From contig NZ_LGDW01000404.1 in the NCBI RefSeq assembly GCF_001280005.1, forward strand, positions 1 to 57,397: DNA of 57,397 bases. Reading direction: 5' to 3'. Shown piece by piece: positions 15,849 through 26,600 of this stretch; positions within the stretch are counted from its first letter, which is position 1, and each line of letters opens with the position of its first letter. A program made the translations under genes and the position numbers. The notes beneath the pieces were generated by a model. That model searched no databases. It worked only from the letters and a program-made list of their open reading frames with translations, and was not told where the DNA came from. Origin of the DNA: Streptomyces sp. NRRL WC-3618 (lineage in GTDB: Bacteria; Actinomycetota; Actinomycetes; Streptomycetales; Streptomycetaceae).

Positions 15849-16490
15849 ATGTCACGGAAGCCGTGGGACCTTCACTTCCTGGCGGAGCCCGAGGAAGTGG
15901 CAGGTCTACGGCGTGTACTGCGTGTCCACTTGGGGCTCTGGGGCCTGGACGAGCTCGTCGATGCGGCCCAACTCTGTGTCAGCGAGCTCGTGTCCAACGT
16001 GATCAGTCACGTTGGTCCCGGTACCCCGACGACTCTCGCCGTCTCGATGAAGGGCACTCATCTGCGCATCGAGGTCCATGACCCGGACACCCGCGCTCTC
16101 CCCACGCTCCTCGACGAAGACGTCAACTCCGAATCGGGGCGGGGCATGGAGCTGATCACTTCCATGGCTGACCGCTGGGGCGTTCAACTCCTGGCTGACC
16201 AGAAGGTGACGTGGTGCGAGCTGGGCACAGCGCTGGCTACGCGAAACGGTCATGTCGCAGTACCCGGAGTTTCGCGGGCTGAAGCCCTGTTGGGTCTCTA
16301 TGCGGGAGTGAAGCAGGCAGGCGATTCCAAGCCGAGTCGGCTGAGTACGGCCTTGGCTGAGGAAGCGGTGATCGATGTCATCACGGACTTCCTTCACTGG
16401 CTTCGGGCGCGCGGTTGCGACGAGGAGGAGATCCTGGACAGGGCTCAGCGGCGTTTCGACAGTCAGTCAGCGATGATCATGGTGAGCTGA
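15849..16490 (+). CDS. RsbW/SpoIIAB-like ATP-binding (anti-sigma type) protein
   Basis: 213 aa from MSRKPWDLHFLAEPEEVAGL. A GTG at 15831 with a GAGAGGGG before it would add six residues and is an alternative start. The GHKL fold is clear: N box LCVSELVSNVISHVG (residues about 43-57), a divergent G1 segment LRIEVHDPDTRALP, and G2 box SESGRGMELITSMADRWGV. The C-terminal about 75 aa (RAEALLGLYAGVKQAG and onwards) form an extra helical domain not in RsbW itself. Such proteins inhibit sigma factors by serine-kinase partner switching. No sigma factor or antagonist is adjacent. It belongs with the divergent XRE/DUF397 pair. Confidence 0.82.
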   Translation: MSRKPWDLHFLAEPEEVAGLRRVLRVHLGLWGLDELVDAAQLCVSELVSNVISHVGPGTPTTLAVSMKGTHLRIEVHDPDTRALPTLLDEDVNSESGRGMELITSMADRWGVQLLADQKVTWCELGTALATRNGHVAVPGVSRAEALLGLYAGVKQAGDSKPSRLSTALAEEAVIDVITDFLHWLRARGCDEEEILDRAQRRFDSQSAMIMVS

Positions 16491-16644
16491 GTGAGGCTGG
16501 CGTGGCACCAGGCGGAGGCCGTCCACAGGTCTGAAGCGTGGAGACTGGAACGAAGCATCAGCTATCGATCCAGTTCCCGAACTTACTGAGACGTGGGTGG
16601 CGCGAGGCGCCGATCTGTGCCGGTGTCCCACGGCCTGCCGGGCG

Positions 16645-18510
16645 TCACTGCTCCAGTACGTTCGCGAAGAAGCCCACGTGAGGATCCTCGGGGGTACCGA
16701 CGAGCAGCGCGCGGTCCAACAGGATGTTGTTGTGCTCGCAGCTCGTCTCCGGGAGCATCACGCAGGCGTGACAGGCTGCGAGGTTGGTGCCGCCGGTGCC
16801 CGACGCCTCGGACTCGACGCAGAGCGGGTCTGAGGAGCACCACTCGGCGCGGTGGACGGCTGAACGGATCGCCCGGTCGAGGCGGTCCGGTTCGCCTTGC
16901 GCGACGAGCCCGCCGAGGCTGCCCGCAGAGTCGCTCGTCGCTGTGTAGATGAGCACCCCCGCCATGTCGTCGGCGGCGTACAGACGCTCGCGCAGGGAGG
17001 CAGCCGGGTAGCCCGCGTCCAGGCTCCACTCGTTGATGAGGACGTGGGCCAGGGTGTGCAGCAGCACCATGCGGGGGGTGGCCGGGGAAGGGACGACACG
17101 GCTCGGGTCTCCGGCCCGCTGTTCCAGCACCCGTTGGTGAGCGGTGCGCATCCGCTCGACCCGTGCGGCGACCGCTGTGGCCTTCTCCCAGGTGCTCAGT
17201 CTGTCCTCGTCCAGGCGGAGGAAGACCCCCTCGCCGCGCACCTCCATGGCCGGGAGCCAGCGCAGAGGAGAGCCAGACAGGGGCATCTCCTTCGATTCGG
17301 TCGTGGAGTCGGGGTCGGCGAGCCGGGTGAACGCCTTCAGGGCGCGTACCTCGCGGAGCTTCTTGACCAGCATCGGCCCGGTGACGCCGAGCAGACCGAG
17401 CATGCTCTGGTCGCCCAGCGGGGTCTCGCAGACGAACTGCTCCTCGTGGGAGTGCTCTCCCTCGTCGTTGCCGGATCGGAGACGCTCGTACTCCTTGTTG
17501 CGGAGAGCGAGGTATCGATGGTCGAAGGTGGGGCCCGCCTTGCCGTCGGGGTCCTCCTCGCGCTCGGCGTCGAGCAGTTCCATCACCTCGTCCAGCGGTA
17601 CGGGGCACTTGCCCTTGAAAACACCCTGGAGATAGATCTCGACGTGCTCGCGCCTGTCGTACTCGCGGAGGGTGTCCCAGTGCTCGGCCAGCGGGTCTGC
17701 GCGGCCGTCGCTCCACGGCGGGATGGAGAGCGCCGACTTCATTACCGGCTGCCACACCGCCGAGGAACCTCGCTGAAGCGTGCGCAGAGGGAGGCCGCAC
17801 TCCTGGGCGGGGGCGGACGTTCCGAGCCACGGGCGGGGGCCGAAGCACTTGAGGCCCAGGTCCTTGAGCGCGTTCCTGCGGAACGAGCCCTCCATCGAGA
17901 CCTCGGGAGCCTTTCCACAGGTGCAGGAGATGAGGATAGAGCGGAGCGACGCCGTACGCCCGGACGTGCGCAGTCTGAGCTTTCCCCCGCACTGTCCGGT
18001 CGTCGAGGCACCGCGGTCCGTGGAACGGTGTACCCACTGCCAGTACGGGAACTCGCCGAGGTGCCCGGCTTCGCATGCGACGACGAAGCGGGAAGGGACG
18101 AGGTCGACCTCACACGCTCCGCAGACACTTCGACCGGTCGGCGGGTTGAAGTCGCGGTGTCGCTGCAGTTCGTTGCACTCGGGGCAGGAGTGCATCAAGG
18201 GGAAGCGTCGGACCCTGAGGCCATCCCTGCTGTTGTCGTCGGACGCGGGCGGCAGCCGGAAGTAGTCGATGTCGAGCAGGCGGGCCAAGCGCCGTTCGTA
18301 GATCCGAGGTGCCTCGTGGACGCTCCAGCTCTGGTCGGCCTCGTCAAGGCCGGAGACAACGAAGGACTCGGCGTCGACGGCGATGAGCGAACCGATGCCG
18401 TACGTGGTGATCGCCTGGGCGCGGCGGACCGCACCACGCCGCGGGAGGTTGTGGGCGGGTGCGGAACCTGTCGCGCCGGTCCGGCGACGGCGGGCGGGGG
18501 GCGGGGTCAT
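16645..18510 (-). CDS. drmB: DrmB-like DUF1998 protein (DISARM component)
   Basis: 621 aa. The N-terminus has RRAQAITTYGIGSLIAVDAE, a segment typical of DrmB. It is followed by cysteine pairs likely to bind zinc (CPECNELQRH...CGAC; SCTCGK; CGGKLRLR). The C-terminal DUF1998 region (about 475-610) has VLLHTLAHVLINEWSLDAGY, VLIYTATSDSAGSLGGLV, then DPLCVES and ACHACVMLPETSCEHNNILL. DrmB partners with the DrmA helicase in DISARM, where DrmAB recognises unmethylated incoming DNA. Its ATG overlaps the drmA stop by 4 bp, giving the usual drmA-drmB order. It is the last gene of the leftward operon. No phospholipase-D (DrmC) gene follows. Confidence 0.87.
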   Translation of the reverse strand: MTPPPARRRRTGATGSAPAHNLPRRGAVRRAQAITTYGIGSLIAVDAESFVVSGLDEADQSWSVHEAPRIYERRLARLLDIDYFRLPPASDDNSRDGLRVRRFPLMHSCPECNELQRHRDFNPPTGRSVCGACEVDLVPSRFVVACEAGHLGEFPYWQWVHRSTDRGASTTGQCGGKLRLRTSGRTASLRSILISCTCGKAPEVSMEGSFRRNALKDLGLKCFGPRPWLGTSAPAQECGLPLRTLQRGSSAVWQPVMKSALSIPPWSDGRADPLAEHWDTLREYDRREHVEIYLQGVFKGKCPVPLDEVMELLDAEREEDPDGKAGPTFDHRYLALRNKEYERLRSGNDEGEHSHEEQFVCETPLGDQSMLGLLGVTGPMLVKKLREVRALKAFTRLADPDSTTESKEMPLSGSPLRWLPAMEVRGEGVFLRLDEDRLSTWEKATAVAARVERMRTAHQRVLEQRAGDPSRVVPSPATPRMVLLHTLAHVLINEWSLDAGYPAASLRERLYAADDMAGVLIYTATSDSAGSLGGLVAQGEPDRLDRAIRSAVHRAEWCSSDPLCVESEASGTGGTNLAACHACVMLPETSCEHNNILLDRALLVGTPEDPHVGFFANVLEQ

Positions 18511-21500
18511 CGGGTTCCCTCCATGAACAGGGCGGACTCGGCGTCGACGTCACGCAGGCTCCACAGAGTGGCCCACGCCTCGGCGTCCTCGGACTCGTCG
18601 TCGTACGCCTTCAGGAGAGAGGGAGCGCGACTGCCCCTGCGGGGCTCGAAGACGAGGCCGCCGTCGATGTCGGCCTCCTCGCACCACCACTCGACGAACT
18701 CGTCGAAAGCATGGGACGCGGCCTCGACCTCCTCCGGGGAGACTGCTTCCACGCGCTCCAGGAGCACGGACCTGATACGGCCCCGGAGAACGTGTTCGTA
18801 GGATTCGACCCGGCCCGCGCCCTCGTTGGGGCGGGCGGCCGGGATCAGGGTGCGGGCGAGAGCGACGATCACCGCGTGCAGACCCCGGTCGCGGGAGCGG
18901 GCGGAGAACGGCGTCACGGAGGTGGACTCGACCTCCCGGTAGAGGGCCGAGTGGAAGTGCTGGAAGCTCTCGTAGTGGGAACGGTCCCGAGATCGGGTCG
19001 AGTTGAGCATGACCGTGACCAGGCCGGGGTGCGCACGGCCGACACGGCTGGTCGCCTGGATGTACTCGGCGGTCGTCTGCGGCTGGCCCATCACGGCCAT
19101 GAGACCGAGGCGGTCCACGTCCACACCCACCGCGATCATGTTGGTGGCCAGGAGGACGTCCACCGCGTCCTCGTCGGGGAGCCTCTTCTCGATGCCCTTG
19201 AGGCGGGTAGGGATCTCGCTGGCGTCGACACGGCTGGTCAGCTCCGAGTAGTTGGCGACCGAGCGGACCGCCACCCCTTCGCGCTCGGCGAGCAGCTCCA
19301 GATAGGCCACCACGTCGTCGTGGACCTGAAGTTCGGCCGCAGAGAGCAGCCGGAGGCTGTTGAAGTAGCCGACGAGACTCCAGTACGCGTCGCGCACCTC
19401 GTCGGCGGTCTTCGCGTGCTTGGCCCGGTGCAGCAGGGTGGCGTACGTGCGGATCAGCAGGGTGGACTGGCTGGTGCCGGGCGCCAGCAGGCCGACGTAG
19501 CGCCGGCTAGCCTTCTCCTCGCGCGGGGTCTCCACGGCGAACCACGAGTCGCGGGCGTCCAGGCCCGCAGGCGGGAACTGGCGAACGCCGCGTGCGAAGA
19601 GGTGGCGTCCCTGGTCGGCGGCGCGACGGATTGTCGCTGTGGAGGCGATCACCTTTGGGCGACCCGCGAGTGCGTCGACAGCGGTCTCGTACAAGCCGGT
19701 CAGGGTGCCCAACGGGCCGGAGATCAGGTGCAGTTCATCCTGAATGATCAGTTGTGGGGGAGGAGTGGCATCCTCCAGGTCGTCGAGGTTGAAGAGTGCC
19801 GAGGTCGCCGGACGCCACGGCATCGACGCGAACTTGTCGACGGTGGCGATCACCAGTGTCGGCCGTGCGTCGTACACCGCCTCGTCGATCAGGTGAACGG
19901 GCAGACCGTCGGCGAACTCGCAGTTCGTGCCGGGGCAGCGGACATGCATCCGCCTGGCGTTCTCGTCGGCCTCGTAGTTCCGGGCGTCGAGGCGGGTCCC
20001 GCACCAGGGGCAGGTGTGCAACTGGACGGGATTCTCGGTGGCCAGGCGTTTGTCGAGACTCCTGCGCAGCTCATCCAGCTTCTGCCCGGCCACGGCCAGC
20101 GTGTTGGGAGTGGCCGAACGCCCCACCCACATGCCGATGGAGAACTCCTCGTGTCCCAACTCGGGCGTGTGGCGCCGCATGTGTTCCATGGCGCAGAGCA
20201 AGATCGCGGCGCGCTCGAACTGCTGGAGGGTGAGCAGCCGCAACGTGTAGCGCATGAGGACGGTGACCCCACCTCCGTCCGCACCCTTGCGGAGGCGACG
20301 CAGGAACGACGTGAGGGCGATGAGTCCGAGGTAGGCCTCGGTCTTGCCACCACCAGTGGGGAACCACAGCAGATCGGAGACCTCACGGTCGCGATGGTCG
20401 GGGTCGTCGATGCCGGCCAGGCAGAGCAGTACGAAAGCGATCTGGAAAGGGCGCCAGCTACCGGCGGCCGGGTCGGGGGCGCCGACGCGTCCGCTCTTCA
20501 CCCAGGCGCTGCGGGCGCGCTGTTCGGCCATGGCACGGTTGGCGAGCCGGAACGCCGTCATCAGGTCGGGCTTGGTCCGCAGCAGCTCGATGCCCTCGCG
20601 GATCCGGTCGAGCGCCTCACGACAGGCCTCCACCTGGTCCCGCGCGGGCTTCTCGTGGCTGTCGCCGGTCAAGGCCTGCGCTTCCGTCGCCTTGCGGTCG
20701 ATCCAACCCTCGTACCCTGCGGCGAGATCCTCCAGAGCGGCCAGGACCTCGGTGTCGGACTTCTCCGCCAGCCCCAGCATGGACAGCGCCGAGCTGTCGA
20801 TCTCCGGATTGGAGTCGGTGAGCAGTACCTCCACGGTGGGCACGAACTCGCTCCGTACCTCGGCGACGGCGGCTGTTCGGGTGTCGGTCATGCCGACCGG
20901 CGGCGGCATCCAGTCCCATTCGGCGGCGCAGCCGTGGCCGACAGCGAAGGTCGGGGCATGGCGATGCAGCAGCCTGCTGGTGGCGACCTCCGCGTCATGG
21001 GCGAAGATCGGCGCGGGGCGCTCGACGAACGCGGTGGAGCCGTCGACCGCGCGGACGGTGAGACCGCACTGGAACAGGGAGAACGCGTCCTGGAGTTCGC
21101 GCTCGCCGACCTGGTGGGTGTTGACGAGTGTGACGGTGATCGTGACTGTGCCGGTGGTCGGGTGGGGACGTCGGACGTTGACGCGCAGCAGAGCCCCCGC
21201 GCCGAGGTCGAACTTCTTGTCAGGGTCGGGTGTGGTCACGTCGACCGGGGTGTCCGGAAGGACGAGTTCCCTGCGTCGCCACCGCTCCCGTTGCTCTGAG
21301 GTCGTGCGGGCCTCGGCACGGCGGGCCGGGATCGGTTTGCCCTCCGGATCGGTGGGCTCGTAGACGGCGGCACGCGCCGAAACCACGATCGAGTCGCTTA
21401 TGGCCGGGGCGACCGCGAAGGTGAGGCCCATGGACGAGGGGCGGCGGGAGCCCGCGGCGCCTACTTCCTGCGCGGTACCGGACTCCTCGGCGCTGTCATC

Positions 21501-21761
21501 CGTGCGCAGCGGGGCGACGTCCAGACCTTCGTACTCTGCCTCGTCCTCACGGATCCGCTCTTCCGCGGTCGGGTCGACCGATCGCGGGTAGAGGACGCCG
21601 GTCAGGTAGCGGTCGATCGGCGCGTCCTCGGCAAGGACTTCGTCCCGGTCCTCCGGCGCGGCGCCCGGAGCGGGACCGAGAAGCTCGCGGCGGAGTCCTA
21701 CCAGCAGTTCCTCGTCCCGGACCCGGTAGTGCTCGGAGTGCCGACCTGCCACCTGTGTCAT
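18507..21761 (-). CDS. drmA: DrmA-like SF2 helicase (DISARM component)
   Basis: 1084 aa; start MTQVAGRHSEHYRVRDEELL overlaps the upstream helicase stop by 4 bp. The N-terminal half (about 1-440) is accessory sequence. Helicase motifs: Walker A LLWFPTGGGKTEAYLGL near residue 470, a DrmA-style motif II LIIQDELHLISG near 674 (QDELH rather than DEAD), motif III VIASTATIRRA, and motif VI QATSRVGRAHPG near 905. Between I and II is a Cys cluster (CPWCG...CPGTNCEF) suggestive of zinc. The C-terminus includes VTPFSARSRDRGLHAV. Family knowledge: DrmA is the DNA translocase of DISARM and works with DrmB. Full length for the family. Confidence 0.9.
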   Translation of the reverse strand: MTQVAGRHSEHYRVRDEELLVGLRRELLGPAPGAAPEDRDEVLAEDAPIDRYLTGVLYPRSVDPTAEERIREDEAEYEGLDVAPLRTDDSAEESGTAQEVGAAGSRRPSSMGLTFAVAPAISDSIVVSARAAVYEPTDPEGKPIPARRAEARTTSEQRERWRRRELVLPDTPVDVTTPDPDKKFDLGAGALLRVNVRRPHPTTGTVTITVTLVNTHQVGERELQDAFSLFQCGLTVRAVDGSTAFVERPAPIFAHDAEVATSRLLHRHAPTFAVGHGCAAEWDWMPPPVGMTDTRTAAVAEVRSEFVPTVEVLLTDSNPEIDSSALSMLGLAEKSDTEVLAALEDLAAGYEGWIDRKATEAQALTGDSHEKPARDQVEACREALDRIREGIELLRTKPDLMTAFRLANRAMAEQRARSAWVKSGRVGAPDPAAGSWRPFQIAFVLLCLAGIDDPDHRDREVSDLLWFPTGGGKTEAYLGLIALTSFLRRLRKGADGGGVTVLMRYTLRLLTLQQFERAAILLCAMEHMRRHTPELGHEEFSIGMWVGRSATPNTLAVAGQKLDELRRSLDKRLATENPVQLHTCPWCGTRLDARNYEADENARRMHVRCPGTNCEFADGLPVHLIDEAVYDARPTLVIATVDKFASMPWRPATSALFNLDDLEDATPPPQLIIQDELHLISGPLGTLTGLYETAVDALAGRPKVIASTATIRRAADQGRHLFARGVRQFPPAGLDARDSWFAVETPREEKASRRYVGLLAPGTSQSTLLIRTYATLLHRAKHAKTADEVRDAYWSLVGYFNSLRLLSAAELQVHDDVVAYLELLAEREGVAVRSVANYSELTSRVDASEIPTRLKGIEKRLPDEDAVDVLLATNMIAVGVDVDRLGLMAVMGQPQTTAEYIQATSRVGRAHPGLVTVMLNSTRSRDRSHYESFQHFHSALYREVESTSVTPFSARSRDRGLHAVIVALARTLIPAARPNEGAGRVESYEHVLRGRIRSVLLERVEAVSPEEVEAASHAFDEFVEWWCEEADIDGGLVFEPRRGSRAPSLLKAYDDESEDAEAWATLWSLRDVDAESALFMEGTR

Positions 21762-23659
21762 GCGCGCTGCTCCTCCTCGTCGGCCCGTCGATACCTTCCG
21801 ATGCCGGTGATCCGGGGGACGATCCACGCCCCACGGTCGCCGAGACCGGCGTTGGCGCCGGCGGCGGCGCTGCCCGTCACCGTCTCCAGAGTGTCGACCC
21901 GTATGCCGTGGATCTCATCGGGCCACCAGGGATCCCACGTCCTGTTCACCTTCTGCACCTGGAATAGCTCCTCCCGGAACCGCTCCGACGCCTCACCGAT
22001 CTCCCGGCCGTCATGTACCAGAGCGTACGGCGGGCTCTGGTACTCACTCATCGGCAGATCGTGGCGCTTGCGCAGCACGACGTCCTGCCCGGGGCCGACC
22101 TGCGCCAAGAGGTATGCCTGGGTCGCCACGGCGTCGCTCTCTTGGCCGGGCGGGTTGTCCCGGCAGACGTCCCCCGCCTCGGCGACGACGCCGTATCTGT
22201 CGTACGACCGCCATCCGCCGACATAGCGGCGGCCGTTCTTTCGGCCGCCCGCTCTCTTGAGGATCGGCAACTCGGGTGACTGCGCGTGGTAAAGGTCCTC
22301 GCGGGCGCGAGTCATCGCCACGTACAGGGTTCGGGCCTCGGCAGGGAGGTCCAAGTCGTCCTTGTACTGCTTGCGCAGTTCGGCGACGGTCGGCGGGGTC
22401 AGGACGATCACCCGGTCGAACTCGAGGCCCTTGGCCCGATGCACGGTGGAGACGACGAGACGCGCGGTCTCCGGGTCGGCGGCCTCGTCGGGGAACCTGC
22501 CGTCGGCGACCGAGCGGCGCAGCCGCTCCAGATCGAGCACACCCCGGCCGGCCGAGCGCGCGGCCCGCCGCAGTACCGTCCACAGGCCGGTCACGTTCGG
22601 CTCGTACGGCAGTGGGATCTCCGCGAGCAGCGAGCGGAACCGGTCCTCGGTGAGGCCGGTGGCCTCGGTGCGGCGCAACAACTCGGCCACCCAGTACGGC
22701 ACCGGCCGCTCTTCGAGGGAGCGCCGCAGACGATGCTCGACGCCGTGCTCGTGGAGGAGGCCGGATACCACCAGGGCCTGTCGGTTGTCGCGGGCGAGGA
22801 TCGCACAGGTGTCGGGAAAGGTTCGCAACCCGTCCAAGGTGAATGGATCGGTGAGGTCACCCAAGCTGTTCGCCGGATCCAGTAGCAGTTCGCGTAGTTC
22901 GTCGTAGCGAGTCGCTGCCTCGTCCGAGTCGGTGACCTGCTGGAGTCGGGGGCCGTGCGCCAACGCGATCCGGGCCTCAGGGGTGACCGCTCGGAAGTTC
23001 CGGGTGAGGCGCAGTTCCACGAGGTCGTCGGGGTACGAGAAGCGCAGCCAGTCGAAGAACCGCCCGGTTTCGTCGGCGCGTTCGGTCAGGTCCTCGATCT
23101 GGAACCCGTAGACGGACTGGGCGGCGTCGCCGACGACGGTAAAGCCACAACTGTCCTGGTACCGGTCGAGCAGCGTCTCCACCAGCTCTCGGCGCCCGCC
23201 CACCAGATCCTGTACCTCGTCGATCACGACATGAGCGGGCGGGACGGAATCGCCGGCCTCCAGCGCTCCCTCCTCGACCGCCCGGGTCGCGGCGTCGATC
23301 CGCTCGTCGAAGCCGACTGCACCCCACTCGCCGTCCGGGTGCGACTGAAGGAGCACCCCGTACGCCCAGGCGTCGAAGGTCTGGGCACGCACCCGGTGGG
23401 CTCGCTCCCCATGCCGGGCGATGCGCTCGCGCAACTCGCGGGCGGCGGCCCGGGAGAAGGTGAGTACTAGGATCTCGGCGGCCTCCAACGCCTCGTCGGG
23501 GTCCTCGTGACCGCTCAGGGCGTCGAGTCGGCGCACCAACGTGTGCGTCTTTCCCGCCCCGGCGCCTGCGGTGACCAGGACACGCGCGTCCCAGGGCTGC
23601 TCGACCACGGCCCGCTGCTCATCGGTGAGCGGCGGGCTGTCGAGGTAGGCGTCGGTCAC
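21758..23659 (-). CDS. UvrD/PcrA-type SF1A helicase in the DISARM-like operon
   Basis: 633 aa. SF1A motifs in order: Q-motif-like LTDEQRAVVEQPWDARVLV, Walker A TAGAGAGKTHTL (about residue 35), VLTFSRAAARELRERI, motif II VVIDEVQDL, motif III GDAAQSVYGF, motif V STVHRAKGLEFDRVIVL, and motif VI TLYVAMTRAREDLYHA. The 1B/2B insertions are short compared with 720-aa UvrD/PcrA, and no nuclease domain is seen. The C-terminal about 100 residues (KRAGGRKNGRRYVGGW, VVLRKRHDLPMSEYQSPPYA) are an unrecognised extension. UvrD-like helicases occur in defence systems such as Gabija, but the DISARM core normally lacks one. It overlaps both neighbours by 4 bp, so it is an integral part of this operon. Confidence 0.88.
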   Translation of the reverse strand: MTDAYLDSPPLTDEQRAVVEQPWDARVLVTAGAGAGKTHTLVRRLDALSGHEDPDEALEAAEILVLTFSRAAARELRERIARHGERAHRVRAQTFDAWAYGVLLQSHPDGEWGAVGFDERIDAATRAVEEGALEAGDSVPPAHVVIDEVQDLVGGRRELVETLLDRYQDSCGFTVVGDAAQSVYGFQIEDLTERADETGRFFDWLRFSYPDDLVELRLTRNFRAVTPEARIALAHGPRLQQVTDSDEAATRYDELRELLLDPANSLGDLTDPFTLDGLRTFPDTCAILARDNRQALVVSGLLHEHGVEHRLRRSLEERPVPYWVAELLRRTEATGLTEDRFRSLLAEIPLPYEPNVTGLWTVLRRAARSAGRGVLDLERLRRSVADGRFPDEAADPETARLVVSTVHRAKGLEFDRVIVLTPPTVAELRKQYKDDLDLPAEARTLYVAMTRAREDLYHAQSPELPILKRAGGRKNGRRYVGGWRSYDRYGVVAEAGDVCRDNPPGQESDAVATQAYLLAQVGPGQDVVLRKRHDLPMSEYQSPPYALVHDGREIGEASERFREELFQVQKVNRTWDPWWPDEIHGIRVDTLETVTGSAAAGANAGLGDRGAWIVPRITGIGRYRRADEEEQRA

Positions 23660-26600
23660 TTTCTGCTCCAGAGATGTTCGAACTGGGTGAAGGCGAGTCG
23701 GGTGTCGAAGTTCGCGATGTTGTCACTGACGTTGAGGATCAGGCAGGTGGGTTCGCCGCCGTTGAGCGGACCGCGCAGACCACGACCGATCATCTGCTGG
23801 TAGACGTTGGTGCTGTAGACGGGCCGGGCCACGACCACGGCACGGGTGGCCGGAGCGTCGAATCCCTGGGCGAGCACGCCGTAGTTGGTGAGCACCCGGA
23901 TACGTCCGTCGCGGAACTTCTCGATGCGCGTACGACGGTCCTGCGCGCTGGTAGTCGCGTCCACGGCGGCGGACCGGATCCCCCGGTCGTTGAGCATGGC
24001 CGCCAGGTACTTGGCATGGTCGACGGAGGTGGCGAAGAGCAGCGTCGGCCAGTCGTCGGGCAGATCGGCAACCGAGTCGACGATGCGCCTGCTGCGCGCG
24101 TGGTCGTCGGCGAGCCGCTGCTCGGCGGCACGGGAAAGCATCGACATCCGCTCGGCCTGAACCTTCTCGTCACGGGTCAGTTCAATCCGGCCGCCTTCCA
24201 GGGTGCGGTGCTCCACCTGCGCGAGCATCCCCCACTCCTGGAGATCCCGGTACGGATCACCGGAGGGGAAGACACCCTCGTCGAGCCGCCGGTTCCCGAA
24301 GCGCCCGACCAGACGGCGGGTCTCCTCCTCGTTGGTGTTGCGGAAGGGCGTGGCGGTCAGGCCGAGCAGGTGCCGACCGGTCTCGTACTGGGTGAGTCCC
24401 AACCGGCTCAGGATCTCGGTGTACCGCTTGGAGATGGCGGTGTGGGCCTCGTCCACGATCACCAGCGCGGCTTGACGCAGCCACGTGTACGGTTCGGTGT
24501 CCAGGCAGCGCTCCAGCTTGGCGTCGGTGGCGACCACCAGGTGGGGGTGGTCGACGACGTTCCCGACCTCGTTGCCGCTCCAGAGCCGGCTGATGGTCAA
24601 CGGGCGTTCCGCACCGACCTTGCTCCACACGAACTTCCAGCTCTGGACTGCCTGTTCGCACAGTTCCTCGGTCTGCGCGATCCACAGCAGCGGCCCGCTC
24701 AGGTCGCCGACGCGCTTGACCCAGCGAATCACGGCCTCGGCGGTGACCCGGGTCTTGCCCGCGCCGGTCGGCAGCGACAGCATGCCGCGCTGGGGAGCGA
24801 GGCGGTCGAGCATGGTGGTGATGTTGCGGACCAGATCCTCCTGGTACTCGTGGAGGCTTGGGAAGTCCCGAGGGCCCTCGACGGTCTCGAACGGCGGTGG
24901 GGTCGGGGTCCGCGAACCCGCGAAGGACACCGGGAGTTTCAGGTCCGAGACGAAGGCGACGGCGGACGAGGAGCCGCTGTAGGAGACGGGAGCGTCAGGG
25001 AACCGTGCCTGAATGTCGCGAGCGTGCTGATGGAGGACACCGTCACCGTGGGCGTTGAAGGCCATCTGCGCGATTCGCCGCCCCGACGGCTGGATGCCGT
25101 CTGCCGCCTGCAGTTCCGCCTCCATCAGTCCTTCAGGGAGGCCGACCCGCAGTGCTTCCGCCCCGATCAGCAGCTCGATCTTGGTGACCACGTCCTCCGT
25201 CTCACGCACGGCTTTCCGGGCCGCCTGCATCGCACTGTCCCGAGCCATCCGGTCCTGATGTTCGAGCACGGCCCGGCAGCCGGACGCGCCGAGGCCCAAC
25301 CCGAGTTCGCGGTCGATCAGGCAGAGCATCGGCTCGGGATCCAGCGGAACGCGGATCTTGACGGTGCCGTCCTGGCGGACGGCGTCCAGCGGAGAGGCTT
25401 GTGTGCCGTTGGGTGTGCGGGTGACCTCCTCCAGCTCGGTGCACCTCTGCACCAGGCTGTTCCGGTTGGAGCTGTTGAGGTGTCGGCGCAGGCCGGGATA
25501 CAGCTCCACCAGTGGCACCGGATCACCCTCGACCACCTCACGGGTCTCCCGGCTGATCATGTCTGCGAAGCGGAGCATGCCCCACTTCTCGACCATCAGC
25601 TCGGCGTCCCCGACGGTCGACACGAGCAGCGCTGGGAGCTGCTCGGCGCGGAGCGCCCGATACTCGGCGGCCCCGACGGCGAGCGTGATCTCGTCGTCGG
25701 GACGGGTTCCCCAGGTATCGCCGATCCGGCAGCGGGTGAGGGAGTCCTCGGGGAAGTCCGCGCCGAACCGGGTCAGCATCACGTAGGTCGCGCCGACGAA
25801 GGAGTCGTCCTCACTACGGGACACCTCGTCGAGGAGTGCCTCCCAGCGGTCTGCCGGAACATCGTCGACCGTGGACGGAAGTCGCAGCTTGCGGGCCTTC
25901 TCGGCCGACAGGTCGGCGACCGGCAATACGTCGCGGTAGGCGGCGAGCTGGGGGCCAACGGCTTCCTTCAGCGGTTTGATTCCCTGGGAGGTGGCGACCG
26001 TGCCGTACTTCCGCAACATCCAGCGGATCGGTGAGATCACAGCTTGTCGAGTGCTGCTCTGCGCGCCGATCTGACGTGTCCAGTTGTCGACCACGGCATC
26101 GTCGGGAAGTGCCTTCAGGAAGGCGGCACGGGACTCGTCGGAGAGTGCGCGGAACAGGTGGAGCGGGCCCCCGATGGCGGCTCCCTCGACCTTCATCCGG
26201 TTCAGGGAAGGGCGAGGCGCGTGGCTGTCCAACCTGCGCAGATAGTCGGAGTGGACGACCTCCCGATACTCCTCGAACCAAGCCTCTCCTTCTGTCGGCC
26301 GCACTCCCGTGGTGGGCCGTTCCCGCAGTCCGACCTGGGCGAAGAAAGCGACGTCGTCGGAGTGGAACGTCATGTCGACGGCGACGCTCGGGTCACGTCG
26401 CGCGTCGACGACTCTGCCCGGAAGCATGCAGTCCTCGATGGGCCGGAACCTTTCGTCGGCGGTTCGCACACACAGCGTCGAGCCGGGGGTGGCCACCCGC
26501 TCCAGAACCTTGAGTGCCAACCGACCGATTCCGGCCCGACGGAACAGCTCCCAGAACCGCTGCCAATCGGTGTCCCCGTAGCCGTCGAAGCCTTGGTCGA

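Noticed and set aside
18459..21299. A very long open frame (about 946 codons) on the plus strand opposite drmA
   Set aside because: It is the antisense shadow of a GC-rich gene; composition is Val/Arg/Gly/Gln-rich without any family motif, whereas the minus strand has all helicase motifs.
23674..26034. A 786-codon open frame opposite the giant helicase gene
   Set aside because: Antisense shadow caused by codon bias; no recognisable domain.
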